Shown: positions 1 to 8,317 of the stretch, piece by piece
Layout of the letters: every line of letters begins with the position of its first letter
Numbering within the stretch: position 1 is the stretch's first letter
Assembly: GCA_964351495.1 (NCBI GenBank)
Contig: CAYGOC010000002.1
Location: 1 to 64,000 of the forward strand
Length of the DNA stretch: 64,000 nt
Reading direction: 5' to 3'
DNA from: CAYGOC01 sp964351495
GTDB taxonomy: Bacteria; Chlamydiota; Chlamydiia; Chlamydiales; SM23-39
Made by a program: the position numbers and the translations under genes
The notes under the pieces: model-generated
What the model saw: the letters and a program-made list of their open reading frames with translations, nothing else
Databases searched by the model: none
What the model was told of the DNA's origin: nothing

Positions 1-2217
1 CTCATAAATAGCTCTTAGCTCGACTTTTTCTAAAAAAGAGGAGGAAATGGTTTTGCAAAAAGAAAAAAGCTCTTCCACGCTCATAGCTTTATCTACAGTA
101 AGAGTCCAGTCTCTTTGAGATCCTGGAAACAGAGGGAGCTCTTTCATCGAAAAAGAATCTTGTTTCGCTTTATATAAAGAGGAAAAAGAGAGTTCAAAAA
201 AATAAGCTCTTTGATCTAAATCGAACTGCGCTAAAAGAGAAGGGTGGATTTCTCCTAAAGCTCCCACGTAGGTTTCTTCTATGTAGATGTTTGCCTGCCT
301 TTCAGGATGAAAACTGGGATGATCGGAAGGTTTCCAAGTATAGCCCTCAATGTGCAGGGAACTAAAAAGATTCTCTAAGATCCCTTTCACTTCCAAGAAA
401 GATAGAAAGTTGTCTGTTTCTGAAAAATGAAAAGGGAAAATCTCCCCTGTAAAAATCGAAGAAAGAACCTCATGCTCTTGAAATTTCCCTCCCTTTTTGG
501 AGTAGGTGTGGGCTATTTCAAAGCCTTGGAAAGAACGCACTTTGTGAGAAAAATTGTGTTTTAAAACAGATAGGTGAGACCCTAAAAGAGAAGGTCTTAA
601 GAAAGAGTACTCCTCACTTTTGGCATGCTTTACTTGAATCAGCTCTTGCTCTTCTAACGATTTTTCAATAGAAAGTCTGGCCAAAGAGGGGCTTACTAAG
701 TCAGGGGTTATGATCTCTTGAAGAGACTGTCCTATTAGAGTTTTTCTCACTTTTTTTTCGAAAAGATAGGCGGGGTTATCTCCCTCTGTGCCCACTTTAA
801 AAGGAGAAGGGGAAAAAGAAAATCGATTCAGACCATAGATTCTAGCGAGTTCATCTAGAAGGTCTGCTTCTATAGTTACATCGTGTCTAAATAAGGGTAC
901 TTCAAAAAGTAGTTTTTCCTTACTTTCTTTTACGGAAAAAAAAAGCCTTTGAAAGATGTCTTTTACCTCAGACAAAGAAAACGAGACGCCGAGTCTTTTT
1001 TGAAAATAAGAAAGAGAAGAAGTAAGGATTAAAGGTTTTTTAGGATAAACTATTTTTGTTTCCGATATAGCTTTTGCTTTTGCAACCTTTTCTAAAAGAG
1101 AGGTGGCTATCTCGACCACTGAGGGGATAAGCTGAATATCGCCCCCTTTTTCCGCTCTTACTCCACTTTCTGTTTTTATAGGGAGCTGTTTTCCTGTTTT
1201 TCTCACTTTAGAAGGAGAAAAAGAAGCCGCCTCTAAAAAAAGCGCTTTTGTATTGGAAGAAACAGCCGTTTTTTCTCCTCCTAAAACTCCTGCTAAACAG
1301 ATGGGGGTTTTGTTAGAAGTTACGCAAAGAGCCTTTTTCAAGGAGTAGCTTTTCCCATCTAAAGCAGAAAAATCGCAAAGATCAAGCTCTTCCAGACCTA
1401 TTTCTTTATGTAGGGTAGAAGCATCATAAAGATGTAAAGGTTGTCCATAAAGCATGAGCATGTAGTTTGTCACATCTACTACGTTGTTTATAGACTGAAT
1501 CCCGAACAATTCTAAAGTTCTTTTTAGCCAGAAAGGGGAGGGCTCTATATGCACGTTTTCTAGTTTTCTTAAGGAGAAATAAGAAGAGTCTTCCTCTCGT
1601 ATGTGTAAAGAGAGACCTTTTTCTTCAGGTAGGGTTTTTACTGAAAAAGAGGGCTTTTTCAAGGGTAGGCTCAAAAATGCAGCAAGCTCTCTCGCAATCC
1701 CAAAAACACTTAAGCAGTGCCCCAAATTGGGAGTTAAAGAAATATCAAATACCGTATCGGAAACGTTCTCAAATAAAGGCTCTCCTAAAGAAAGGGTTTT
1801 ATCCAGGCGATAAACAGCTTCATGGTTTTCAGAAAGAGCCATCTCTTTTGCAGAAACCAACATTCCTTCCGATAAAAAACCCTGAATAGTTTGCTTTTTT
1901 ACAGAAAAAGATCCCTCTTTAGTAGGTAGCGTAGCTCCTTCTTTAGCATAAGCTACTCTATCTCCTTTTTGACAGGACAGGTCAGAACAAACAACAGAGA
2001 ACGTATTTGTTCCGTCTGTAACTTTTAAAAGAAGGAGATGGTTTGTTTTGGGATGAAGGGAGCTGGAGAGGATTTCTGCTACTATGACCTTTTCAAAAAA
2101 AGGAGAGGTATAAACCCCTTCTACTTCAAGCCCTAAAAGAGTTAAGGTTTCTGCTAAATCGTTTGGAGAGAGAGAAAGATCTAAAAAAAGTTTTAATTGA
2201 GAAAGAGGTAATTTCAT
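1..2217 (-). CDS. pheT: Phenylalanyl-tRNA synthetase beta subunit (3' end outside window)
   Basis: The frame reads open from an ATG at 2217 to the window edge, 739 codons. It is the large subunit of the class II alpha2beta2 PheRS, which charges tRNA-Phe and edits Tyr-tRNA-Phe. The N-terminus reads MKLPLSQLKLFLDL, followed by an EMAP/OB-like tRNA-binding region (VEGVYTSPFF, then KVTDGTN) and the B3/B4 editing entry with SLTPNLGHCLS. At the edge the frame reads VELRAIYE, which fits the start of the C-terminal FDX-ACB anticodon-binding domain. About 50 residues are therefore probably missing, judging from the usual length near 790. No pheS lies beside it here. Family call very sure; partial only because of the window edge. 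Confidence 0.95.
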   Translation of the reverse strand, partial: MKLPLSQLKLFLDLSLSPNDLAETLTLLGLEVEGVYTSPFFEKVIVAEILSSSLHPKTNHLLLLKVTDGTNTFSVVCSDLSCQKGDRVAYAKEGATLPTKEGSFSVKKQTIQGFLSEGMLVSAKEMALSENHEAVYRLDKTLSLGEPLFENVSDTVFDISLTPNLGHCLSVFGIARELAAFLSLPLKKPSFSVKTLPEEKGLSLHIREEDSSYFSLRKLENVHIEPSPFWLKRTLELFGIQSINNVVDVTNYMLMLYGQPLHLYDASTLHKEIGLEELDLCDFSALDGKSYSLKKALCVTSNKTPICLAGVLGGEKTAVSSNTKALFLEAASFSPSKVRKTGKQLPIKTESGVRAEKGGDIQLIPSVVEIATSLLEKVAKAKAISETKIVYPKKPLILTSSLSYFQKRLGVSFSLSEVKDIFQRLFFSVKESKEKLLFEVPLFRHDVTIEADLLDELARIYGLNRFSFSPSPFKVGTEGDNPAYLFEKKVRKTLIGQSLQEIITPDLVSPSLARLSIEKSLEEQELIQVKHAKSEEYSFLRPSLLGSHLSVLKHNFSHKVRSFQGFEIAHTYSKKGGKFQEHEVLSSIFTGEIFPFHFSETDNFLSFLEVKGILENLFSSLHIEGYTWKPSDHPSFHPERQANIYIEETYVGALGEIHPSLLAQFDLDQRAYFFELSFSSLYKAKQDSFSMKELPLFPGSQRDWTLTVDKAMSVEELFSFCKTISSSFLEKVELRAIYE

Positions 2218-2283
2218 GAAAAATTCCGTTTTTCTTTCCCAATTTAACCTATTTTTGTGATAGAAAAAAGAGAATCTTTTGTT

Positions 2284-2490
2284 TTAAGGAACAGGGTCGT
2301 CTCCCCCTTTGTGGAAAGGGTGACATTTTCCGATCCTTTTCACAAAAAGGAAAAGCCCTTTAAAAAGGCCATGTTTTTGCAGTGCCTCTTTTGCATAATC
2401 AGAACAAGAGGGGGTAAATCTGCAGGTGGATCCTATAAGAGGGGAGATAAATTTTTGATATATACTAATAAGAAACAAAAACAATTTCAT
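2284..2490 (-). CDS. yidD: YidD membrane protein insertion efficiency factor
   Basis: This 68-residue protein belongs to the YidD family, small inner-membrane-associated proteins that help YidC/Sec insert membrane proteins. It shows the family pattern: an amphipathic hydrophobic N-terminus (LFLFLISIYQKFISPL), then the signature CRFTPSCSDYAKEAL and a histidine/glycine-rich tail ending HPFHKGGDDPVP. I start at the ATG at 2490; a TTG immediately before it (2493) is possible. Neither has a clear Shine-Dalgarno. In many bacteria yidD sits in the rpmH-rnpA-yidD-yidC cluster. Here it is detached from rpmH/rnpA, which lie near 44.5 kb, and is divergent from the peptidase gene with only 17 bp between start codons. 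Confidence 0.93.
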   Translation of the reverse strand: MKLFLFLISIYQKFISPLIGSTCRFTPSCSDYAKEALQKHGLFKGLFLFVKRIGKCHPFHKGGDDPVP

Positions 2491-2507
2491 CAAGGATAAG
2501 GGGTTCT

Positions 2508-4118
2508 ATGGAGGATATCTCATTTACTGATTTTTTAGCATCTTGGGAGCCTAAGTTTGCAGAACTTTCCAAAAGGGCAGCGCAGGCTTTTTGGCTTTTG
2601 GAGACAACAGGAAGTAAAGATGCAGCAGAAGTAAAAACTTTTTTAGAACTTCAGTTAAAAACTCTTTTAAGTGACGCCCATACCTATGAAAAGCTGCTTC
2701 TTTTCCAGGAAAAGGTAGAAGATCCTATAGAAAAAAGAATGTTAGACCTTTTAATTCGCTCTTTTAAAGAAAACCAGGTGCCCCTTTCTCTTTTAAGAAA
2801 GATCACAGAAAAAGAGAGTGAAATTGCATTAGAATACGCTTCCTTTCGCCCCAAACTACAAGGGAAAAAGATTAGTGAAAACGAGATACGAGAAGTCTTA
2901 AAAAATGAAAAAGATCCCACTTTTCGTAAAAAAATTTGGGAAATTTCCAAAGAAATAGGAAAAAGGCTAGCTCCTAAGATTGTAGATCTTGTCAAATACA
3001 GAAATGAAGCCGCGCAAAAACTGGGATACAAAAACTATTTTTCAATGCAGCTTGATTTGCAAGAAGTAGATGAAAAAGCGCTTTTTTCTCTTTTAAAAGA
3101 TCTCTCTCAAAAATCGAAAGGGGCTTACGATAAGCTCATGGAAAAAATAGAGAAAACTCTTTCAGAAAGGTTTCAAGTTCCTGCCTCAGAAATAGGGCCT
3201 TGGGCTTTTAGCGATCCTTTTTGCCAAGAAGATCCTCTGGAGACAAAAGAGCTAGATCAGTTCGTAAAAAGAATTAACATGGAAACAGCTGCAAAAGGAT
3301 TCTTTTTAGACTTGGGATTTACCGAAGTGGGGGCTCTTTTAGAAAATAGCGATCTTTATGAAAGAGAAGGAAAAAACCAACATGCTTTTTGTGTAAACAT
3401 AGATAGAGAAGAAGACATTCGTACTTTAAACAACTTACTCCCTTCTAGCCGTTGGATGGAAACTCTTTTACATGAGCTAGGGCACGGAGTGTATGAGCAA
3501 GGGTTTTCTAAGGAGCTTCCTTGGCTTTTAAGGCAACCTCCTCATATGATTCCTACGGAGGCTATGGCTCTTTTATGTGGAAGGCAGGCATATCTTCCTG
3601 AGTTTTTAGCAAAAAACGGTGCTTCTGAAGGTGAGATTTTGTTAGGGCAAGAAAGCCTGAAAAGAAGAGAACTTATTTTTAGTAGATGGGTTTTAGTTAT
3701 GACTTACTTTGAAAGGGATCTTTATCAGAATCCCGATCAAGATTTAAACGCTCTTTGGTGGAAGTATGTAGAAGCCTTTCAAAAGGTAAAAGCGCCTCCT
3801 CAAAGAGATAAAGCATGTGATTGGGCTTCCAAGTATCACATAGGGCTGGCTCCTGTTTACTATTTTAGTTATCTACTAGGAGAGCTCTTTGCCTCCTCTT
3901 TGCAGAAAAAAATGAAAGAGAAAGAGGGAACCTTGTTTACTCCAAATACCAAGGTTTTTTTAGAAAAAGAGCTTTTTTCTAAAGGAGCGGCTCTTTCCTG
4001 GTCTGACTTGATTACTTCTTGTTTACAAGAGCCTCTGTCTCCTGCGGATTGGCTGGAGGAGTTTGCTCAAAAGGAAGAAGCTTCCTTAGAGGGGAGTTCT
4101 CAAGAAGAGTCTCTTTGA
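2508..4118 (+). CDS. M3-family oligoendopeptidase (PepF-like zinc peptidase)
   Basis: The 536-residue protein belongs to the thimet/oligoendopeptidase F group (MEROPS M3), cytoplasmic zinc peptidases that degrade short peptides. The zinc motif HELGH (in LLHELGHGVYEQGF) lies near residue 325. A downstream glutamate-rich segment (IPTEAMALL) about 25 residues later supplies the third ligand expected of the HExxH...E arrangement. The helical N-terminal half (SWEPKFAELSKRAAQAFWLLE) and the tyrosine/histidine-rich active-site wall (KYHIGLAPVYYFSYLLGELF) also fit. Start ATG 2508 is preceded by a purine-rich AAGGATAAGGGG. The promoter must lie inside or upstream of the divergent yidD. I cannot assign a substrate. 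Confidence 0.88.
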   Translation: MEDISFTDFLASWEPKFAELSKRAAQAFWLLETTGSKDAAEVKTFLELQLKTLLSDAHTYEKLLLFQEKVEDPIEKRMLDLLIRSFKENQVPLSLLRKITEKESEIALEYASFRPKLQGKKISENEIREVLKNEKDPTFRKKIWEISKEIGKRLAPKIVDLVKYRNEAAQKLGYKNYFSMQLDLQEVDEKALFSLLKDLSQKSKGAYDKLMEKIEKTLSERFQVPASEIGPWAFSDPFCQEDPLETKELDQFVKRINMETAAKGFFLDLGFTEVGALLENSDLYEREGKNQHAFCVNIDREEDIRTLNNLLPSSRWMETLLHELGHGVYEQGFSKELPWLLRQPPHMIPTEAMALLCGRQAYLPEFLAKNGASEGEILLGQESLKRRELIFSRWVLVMTYFERDLYQNPDQDLNALWWKYVEAFQKVKAPPQRDKACDWASKYHIGLAPVYYFSYLLGELFASSLQKKMKEKEGTLFTPNTKVFLEKELFSKGAALSWSDLITSCLQEPLSPADWLEEFAQKEEASLEGSSQEESL

Positions 4119-4378
4119 ATATCGGGGAGAAGGAGTTACGTAGGTAACTATGACACAGGAACGTTTTATTGGACAATTTCGCTTAGGGTTAGGATTTCCT
4201 TTCTGAGAAAAGGAAGCAACTTGTCTTTGTCCGGTGCGCTGTAAAACCCACTACTTCACAACTGGGATACAAGGTGTAAGAATCGCTTTGGACTGCCCAA
4301 GTTTTGCTTGCGATTTTTAGTTCTCTTTGTTTACAATCGCCTCACTGTCCGAGCAGACTGAGGATTGTTTTCTTGCAA
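4119..4378 (+). ncRNA. Candidate structured non-coding RNA upstream of tRNA-Leu (identity uncertain)
   Basis: No credible reading frame fills this gap; the longest start-to-stop is 18 codons from 4150. The sequence is less AT-skewed than nearby spacers and rich in self-complementarity. There is a hairpin at 4134-4149 (AGTTAC/GTAACT). A helix GGACAA/TTGTCC encloses GTTAGG...GGAAGCAAC, which resembles the AGG/GGAAGCA asymmetric loop of SRP (4.5S) RNA helix 8, but with a longer tip stem (TTCCTTT/AAAGGAA). Further on are CCCA/TGGG, and AATCGC/GCGATT followed by TTTT. I infer a stable RNA, possibly an SRP RNA or another housekeeping RNA; 6S is also conceivable. The canonical GGAA tetraloop is not seen where expected, so the identity is weak. 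Confidence 0.38.
4334..4371 (+). terminator. Possible intrinsic terminator or processing hairpin before tRNA-Leu
   Basis: CAAT-CG-CCTCA at 4334-4344 pairs with TGAGG-ATTG at 4359-4367, with a 2-nt bulge and a 14-nt loop, and is followed by TTTT. It could end the candidate RNA upstream. Since I see no good promoter between it and the tRNA eight bases later, it may instead be a processing structure in a shared transcript. Confidence 0.4.
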
Positions 4379-4462
4379 GCGAAAGTGGTGGAACTGGTAG
4401 ACACGCTACCTTGAGGGGGTAGTGGGAGCAATCTCGTAGGGGTTCGAGTCCCCTCTTTCGCA
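4379..4462 (+). tRNA. tRNA-Leu (anticodon GAG)
   Basis: Full cloverleaf with a 7-bp acceptor stem (GCGAAAG with CTTTCGC, discriminator A at 4462), D-arm TGGTAGAC, and an anticodon stem CTACC/GGTAG holding the loop TTGAGGG, so the anticodon is GAG. A long variable arm (TGGGAGCAATCTCGTA) marks a class II tRNA, and the T-arm GGTTCGAGTCC is normal. CCA is not encoded. Reads CUC/CUU codons. Confidence 0.96.
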
Positions 4463-4468
4463 ATATCA

Positions 4469-4798
4469 TTATTTCATTTTCGAAAGTTCTTGAGAGAGGG
4501 TTTTTATATCAAGCTTTTGTATGGCCCTTTCAATCTTTTCATAAGAAGGTCCTAGTTTTTCAGGGAACTTTAGTTTGCCTTTCTCTAAGGTTTCTAAAAG
4601 ATCTTCTTGGTGGTTTTGTAAAAGGAGGTGGATCTCCTCTATTTGTTCATCTAAAGTGCTAGAGGCTTCTTCAGAAGAGCTTTCTTGTTTTTGTCTTTCT
4701 AAGCTTTGGATTACCCCTTTATTGTCATAGATGAGATCAATTACTTCTTGAAAGTGTTTATAAAGCTCTTCCCACTCTTTTTGGTTTTGAGAGTCCAT
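4469..4798 (-). CDS. Small coiled-coil protein of unknown function
   Basis: This 109-residue, glutamate/glutamine/lysine-rich protein has heptad-like spacing nearly throughout (EEIHLLLQNHQEDLLETLEKG) and no membrane segment, signal peptide or enzymatic motif. It is probably a soluble helical protein. ATG 4798 is preceded by AAGGA at good spacing. It lies downstream of recO on the same strand, 54 bp after recO ends, so the two may be co-transcribed. I recall a short unassigned gene next to recO in Chlamydia, so it may be a lineage-conserved orphan. I do not recognise a function. Confidence 0.72.
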   Translation of the reverse strand: MDSQNQKEWEELYKHFQEVIDLIYDNKGVIQSLERQKQESSSEEASSTLDEQIEEIHLLLQNHQEDLLETLEKGKLKFPEKLGPSYEKIERAIQKLDIKTLSQELSKMK

Positions 4799-4852
4799 TT
4801 TTTTCCTTAATATTTTCTTTTGTTTTTAGCAAAGTAAGGATATTTTACACTA

Positions 4853-5536
4853 CTAATGAATCGTGTCTAAAAGAGAAATAAGAAGCTGAGAGTAGGCCTT
4901 TTCAGGAAAAGAAAGGCTCTCTATTTCAGAAAGTTTTTTTGCCGATAAAAAGGTAAACAGAGCCTGAAACTCAGAAGGGGCAAAGGAGGGGCCCAAAGAG
5001 TGTCTGCTACAGAGACTCTCTCCTTTATGAAGAGAGGAGGCCTCTTTTTCACATTGAGAACAAGTCTTGCTTAAGTGAAGAAGGCCCTCGTAGTGTAGTA
5101 CTTTTAAATAAAAGCTAGAGACCAATGCAAAAGGATTTTGGGTAGTTTCTAGCTTTTGTAGGAAAAAGAGAAATAAAGAAAATAGTTTAGGCTCTTCTTT
5201 CTCCAGAAAAAGGATCCCTTTTACCATGTGAGAAAAGCCCTTAATCAAAGAAAGATCTTGCCGGATCTTTTCAAAAGCAGAAAAAAAAGTGTGGTCTTCT
5301 AATAAAAAAAAAGAGGAGCTTTCCTTTTTTTTTAAAGAGAACTCTCCGTAAATCAAAGGAGTCAAAGAAAAAGCCATTTTTTTCTTCTTATACCAAACAG
5401 AGACGATCCCAAACTCTTTTGTGAAAATTTTTATGATTTTGGTCTGATCTGAGTAGGGGATCACCTTGAGGATTATCCCTTCGGTTTTTTTATAGAGCAT
5501 AAAAGAACAATAGAAAAAGGATAGATTAATGTACAT
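4853..5536 (-). CDS. recO: DNA repair protein RecO
   Basis: RecO loads RecA onto SSB-coated single-stranded DNA with RecR. The protein has the N-terminal OB-fold start (KKTEGIILKVIPYSDQTKIIKIFTKEFGIVSV), a helical middle, and the zinc-finger-like region CSQCEKEAS...CSRH near residues 165-185. The 227-residue length is normal. I use ATG 5536 because AAGGAGAG sits 5-6 bases upstream. The family-like start MLYKKTEG at 5500 has no Shine-Dalgarno, so the first 12 residues (MYINLSFFYCSF) are slightly doubtful. It is followed by the coiled-coil gene on the same strand. Confidence 0.9.
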   Translation of the reverse strand: MYINLSFFYCSFMLYKKTEGIILKVIPYSDQTKIIKIFTKEFGIVSVWYKKKKMAFSLTPLIYGEFSLKKKESSSFFLLEDHTFFSAFEKIRQDLSLIKGFSHMVKGILFLEKEEPKLFSLFLFFLQKLETTQNPFALVSSFYLKVLHYEGLLHLSKTCSQCEKEASSLHKGESLCSRHSLGPSFAPSEFQALFTFLSAKKLSEIESLSFPEKAYSQLLISLLDTIH

Positions 5537-5558
5537 TTTCTCTCCTTTTCTTTTGTAA

Positions 5559-5587
5559 TGGACAGCTTTTTGTTTTTTTTCTATACT
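5559..5587 (+). promoter_or_regulatory. Housekeeping promoter of tRNA-Arg
   Basis: TGGACA at 5559-5564 (5/6 match to TTGACA), a 17-bp spacer and TATACT at 5582-5587 (5/6 match to TATAAT) lie 14 bp before the tRNA. It is divergent from recO, so it may sit in the recO leader. Confidence 0.62.
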
Positions 5588-5600
5588 CCCCCGGTAAGTT

Positions 5601-5673
5601 GCACCGATAGCTCAATGGATAGAGTACTTGGCTTCGGACCAAGTGGTTAGAGGTTCGAGTCCTCTTCGGTGCG
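5601..5673 (+). tRNA. tRNA-Arg (anticodon UCG)
   Basis: Cloverleaf of 73 nt: acceptor GCACCGA/TCGGTGC with discriminator G, D-arm GCTCAATGGATAGAGT, anticodon stem CTTGG/CCAAG around loop CTTCGGA giving anticodon TCG, and T-arm AGAGGTTCGAGTCCTCT. CCA is not encoded. An unmodified first U would read CGA and other CGN codons. Confidence 0.96.
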
Positions 5674-5715
5674 TATTACGAGGAAATTTTTCTTTTTAAA
5701 AAATCTGGGGAGTCT

Positions 5716-6342
5716 ATGCAAAAAAATCACATATTTGAAACGGAAGGGTATACTATTTCAATCTTAGGAAAAAATATTCAGGTTACAGAACCGATTCAAG
5801 AATATGTTTTAGAAAAGCTTTCCAAAATAGAGAGGTTTTCTAAAAATATCTTGGAAATTTTTGTTACTCTCGACGTACAAAAACTAGACCATACAGTCTC
5901 TTTTTTTATGAAGTTTCTTCATTTCTCTATAAAAGCACATGCGTGCACAGATAATCTCTATTCTGCCATCGATAAAGCGACAGATAGGCTTGTCCGTTTA
6001 ATTTCTAAATATAAAAAAAGACTGCAAGAAAAACATGTAGCTAGCGTGGGATTTGTAGATTTAAAGGTAAATGTACTTGAGCCACATAAAGATGAAGTAC
6101 AGGAAATCAACACAGAAATTGAAGCGGAGAACTGGCGCAAAGAGATGGAAGCCTTTCAGTTTCACAAGATAGTAAATACAGAAAAAATGGCCGTTAGAAT
6201 GTTCACCCAAGAAGAGGCTATTATGAAGATGGAATTATCAGGGGAGTCCTTTATGATTTATAAAGGAGAAGAAGACCAAAAGCTCAAGGTAATCTACAGA
6301 AGAGAAGATGGAAACTTTGGAGTTATTGAAATCGAAAAATGA
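5716..6342 (+). CDS. hpf: Ribosome hibernation-promoting factor, long form
   Basis: 208 residues. Residues about 13-110 form the HPF/YfiA beta-alpha fold (ISILGKNIQVTEPIQEYVLEKLSKIERF... AIDKATDRLVRLISKYKKRL) that binds the 30S decoding region. The C-terminal part from about residue 150 (FHKIVNTEKMAVRMFTQEEAIMKMELSG) is the dimerisation domain of long HPF, which pairs 70S ribosomes into 100S particles. GGGGA precedes ATG 5716. The next gene starts inside its last codons (ATGA overlap), so it heads a three-gene operon. A hibernation factor suits the dormant elementary-body stage of a chlamydial cycle (inference). Confidence 0.94.
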   Translation: MQKNHIFETEGYTISILGKNIQVTEPIQEYVLEKLSKIERFSKNILEIFVTLDVQKLDHTVSFFMKFLHFSIKAHACTDNLYSAIDKATDRLVRLISKYKKRLQEKHVASVGFVDLKVNVLEPHKDEVQEINTEIEAENWRKEMEAFQFHKIVNTEKMAVRMFTQEEAIMKMELSGESFMIYKGEEDQKLKVIYRREDGNFGVIEIEK

Positions 6343-6770
6343 GCCTCCTTTTTGACGATTTTCGGAAAAAGTGGGTGGAAGATACACCAGAGGAAAAGAT
6401 AAGACAACGGTTTTTAACGCTTCTCGTAGAACAGAAGGGGTTTCCGAAAAATTATATAGCAGTAGAAAAAAAAATAGAGAACTTATCCGGTCTTTTACTA
6501 GAAAAAAAAGAAAACCCTAGAAGATTAGATATTGTTTGTTACTTCATGCAAAAAAAAGAGGTTTCTATTCTTTTGCTGGTAGAGTGTAAACAAAAGATTT
6601 CCTTTCCGAAAGATTTGTCCCAAATTCTGGGATACAACGAGAGAATAAAAGCGCCTTTTTTTGCTTTAGTGGAAGAAAAAGGCTTTTTTCTGTTTCACCA
6701 AAAACAAGAGGAAGTTGAAAGGCTTCCTTCTTTTCTCTCTTACGCAGAAATGGTAGAAAAAGCTTTATGA
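6339..6770 (+). CDS. Stand-alone HsdR N-terminal-type nuclease-like protein
   Basis: 143 residues matching the type I restriction enzyme R-protein N-terminal domain, found here without the helicase. The opening EEKIRQRFLTLLVEQKGFPKNYIAVEKK is typical. A PD-(D/E)xK core is visible: RRLDIVCY (D) about 20 residues before LLLVECK (ExK), near residues 66-90. No hsdM, hsdS or hsdR motor genes are nearby, so it is not part of a restriction system here. It overlaps hpf by 4 nt upstream and the DUF115 gene by 4 nt downstream, which implies translational coupling. Actual nuclease activity and substrate are unknown. Confidence 0.82.
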   Translation: MSLLFDDFRKKWVEDTPEEKIRQRFLTLLVEQKGFPKNYIAVEKKIENLSGLLLEKKENPRRLDIVCYFMQKKEVSILLLVECKQKISFPKDLSQILGYNERIKAPFFALVEEKGFFLFHQKQEEVERLPSFLSYAEMVEKAL

Positions 6771-8317
6771 GACTCTCCTTAGAAAAGCTATCTATATCTC
6801 CCACTACAGAGGTGTTTTTTCTATACAGATGGGATCCTTCTTTTTTTGAAAGGCTTCACAGATGGCTTCTTAAAAAGGATCGCTATTTATTAGTTTTAGA
6901 AGAGGAGGGATTTTCTCAAGATCCTTTTTTAGAAAAGCTTTTAGAAAAAAAAGAAGTGCAGCTTCATATTCTTTCCTCTTCTTTAGAAAACAGAAAAGAA
7001 AGGCTAAAGAGTTTTTTTTGGGAATTCTTACTTTTAAAAAAAGAGCTGTTTACCGCTTCTTCTTTTCGAAAGACAGACCCCTTTTCTTTTTTACAAAAAA
7101 ACTTTGAAGAGTTTTCTTTAGGGGTAGATATGGTTGCCTCTGAATTAAATGAAATAGATCTTATCTATAAAAATGGGTATGAGAACTTCCTTAAAATGGA
7201 TTCTTTTCAAAAGGCTTCTGATTATAAGGGGATTTTTACGAATGTGCCGGCTTTCTTATTCGGAGCAGGAGAGAGTCTTGAAAAGGGGCTCGCTTATTGG
7301 GAGAAATGGGAAAATAAGGCCCTTTTTTTTGCAGCAGGAACTGCCTTTGAAGCCTTGCGCGCTTTTGGAAAGAAGCCCCACTTTACGGCATCTATAGACA
7401 AAGAAGCGCCCTCTTCTCGTTTTGAAGGAGAGGTTTTAGAAGAGATACCTCTTTTTTTTCAGCTAAGATCCAATCCCAAAGTAGTAGAAAAACCTTTTTC
7501 TAAAAAGATACTGACAGCAGATCATCCTTTTTACCCTCTCCAAAGAGAAATGTATCATTTTTTACAAGTGCCGGAAAATTTTGATAGTGGGTGGAATGTA
7601 GGAACTTTTCTTCTGTCTCAGATGCTTTATATGGGATGTAACCCTATATTTTTAGTAGGCCTTGATTTTTCTTTTTCTAAAGAGGGATATTACGCTCATA
7701 AAAAAGAAAAAAGAGAAGGAGAGTTGATCCCTTTTACCACAAAAAAGCAAAAGACTCGTTTTACGAAAAAAGACTTTTTATTAGCCGCAAAATGGATTGA
7801 AGATATAGCAGAGAAAAACCCTGAAAGGATCTACAATACTGCAGAAGAGGGGCTTCCCTTTAAAGGAGTAGAAGAGCTTTCTTTTGAAAAACTGGTAGAG
7901 AAGTTTTCCTTTTACCCTTCCCTAGAAAAAGAGAAGATACAAGAAGTGGTTAACGCCCTTCCTATGTACTGCTTTTCTACAAAAGAGAAACAAGAAAAAC
8001 TGGGTTTTCTCCATAAAAGCTTTGAAAACTGTTTAAAACAGGCCAAAAGACTTCTTGCTTTCATAGAAAAACACTTTTCTTCTCTTTTACAGAAAAACCG
8101 GTTTCCCGATTTTCTTTTAACCAAGGCATGGGAAAAAGAGATAGCCTATAAGGCCTATCTATATCCTTTATGGCTGAATTGGAAGGAACCACTCTTAAGA
8201 GAAAAAGACAGAAGGGTCCCTTTCTTTTTGCACTTTTGGCTGCAAAAGCTTATTTTTATCCAAGAAAAAGCAAAGGGTCAAATAGCTATTTTAGAAAACC
8301 TGCTAAAAACTTTTTAA
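6767..8317 (+). CDS. DUF115 / motility-associated-factor glycosyltransferase-like protein
   Basis: 516 residues. The centre (VPAFLFGAGESLEKGLAYWEKW, then FFAAGTAFEAL, ASIDKEAP, and FLVGLDFSF) matches the MAF_flag10/DUF115 family. Its members transfer nonulosonic acid to flagellin in other bacteria or resemble 6-hydroxymethylpterin pyrophosphokinases (MptE). No flagellar genes are present, so the acceptor is unknown. There are no transmembrane segments. It is the third gene of the hpf operon, overlapping the previous gene by 4 nt, and meets ctcC tail to tail with a 4-nt overlap. The family call is good; the biochemical role is open. Confidence 0.82.
   Translation: MRLSLEKLSISPTTEVFFLYRWDPSFFERLHRWLLKKDRYLLVLEEEGFSQDPFLEKLLEKKEVQLHILSSSLENRKERLKSFFWEFLLLKKELFTASSFRKTDPFSFLQKNFEEFSLGVDMVASELNEIDLIYKNGYENFLKMDSFQKASDYKGIFTNVPAFLFGAGESLEKGLAYWEKWENKALFFAAGTAFEALRAFGKKPHFTASIDKEAPSSRFEGEVLEEIPLFFQLRSNPKVVEKPFSKKILTADHPFYPLQREMYHFLQVPENFDSGWNVGTFLLSQMLYMGCNPIFLVGLDFSFSKEGYYAHKKEKREGELIPFTTKKQKTRFTKKDFLLAAKWIEDIAEKNPERIYNTAEEGLPFKGVEELSFEKLVEKFSFYPSLEKEKIQEVVNALPMYCFSTKEKQEKLGFLHKSFENCLKQAKRLLAFIEKHFSSLLQKNRFPDFLLTKAWEKEIAYKAYLYPLWLNWKEPLLREKDRRVPFFLHFWLQKLIFIQEKAKGQIAILENLLKTF

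Noticed and set aside
4150..4206. Small frame of 18 codons from an ATG with AAGGAG further upstream
   Set aside because: Too short, poorly spaced from the ribosome site, and overlies the hairpins of the candidate RNA.
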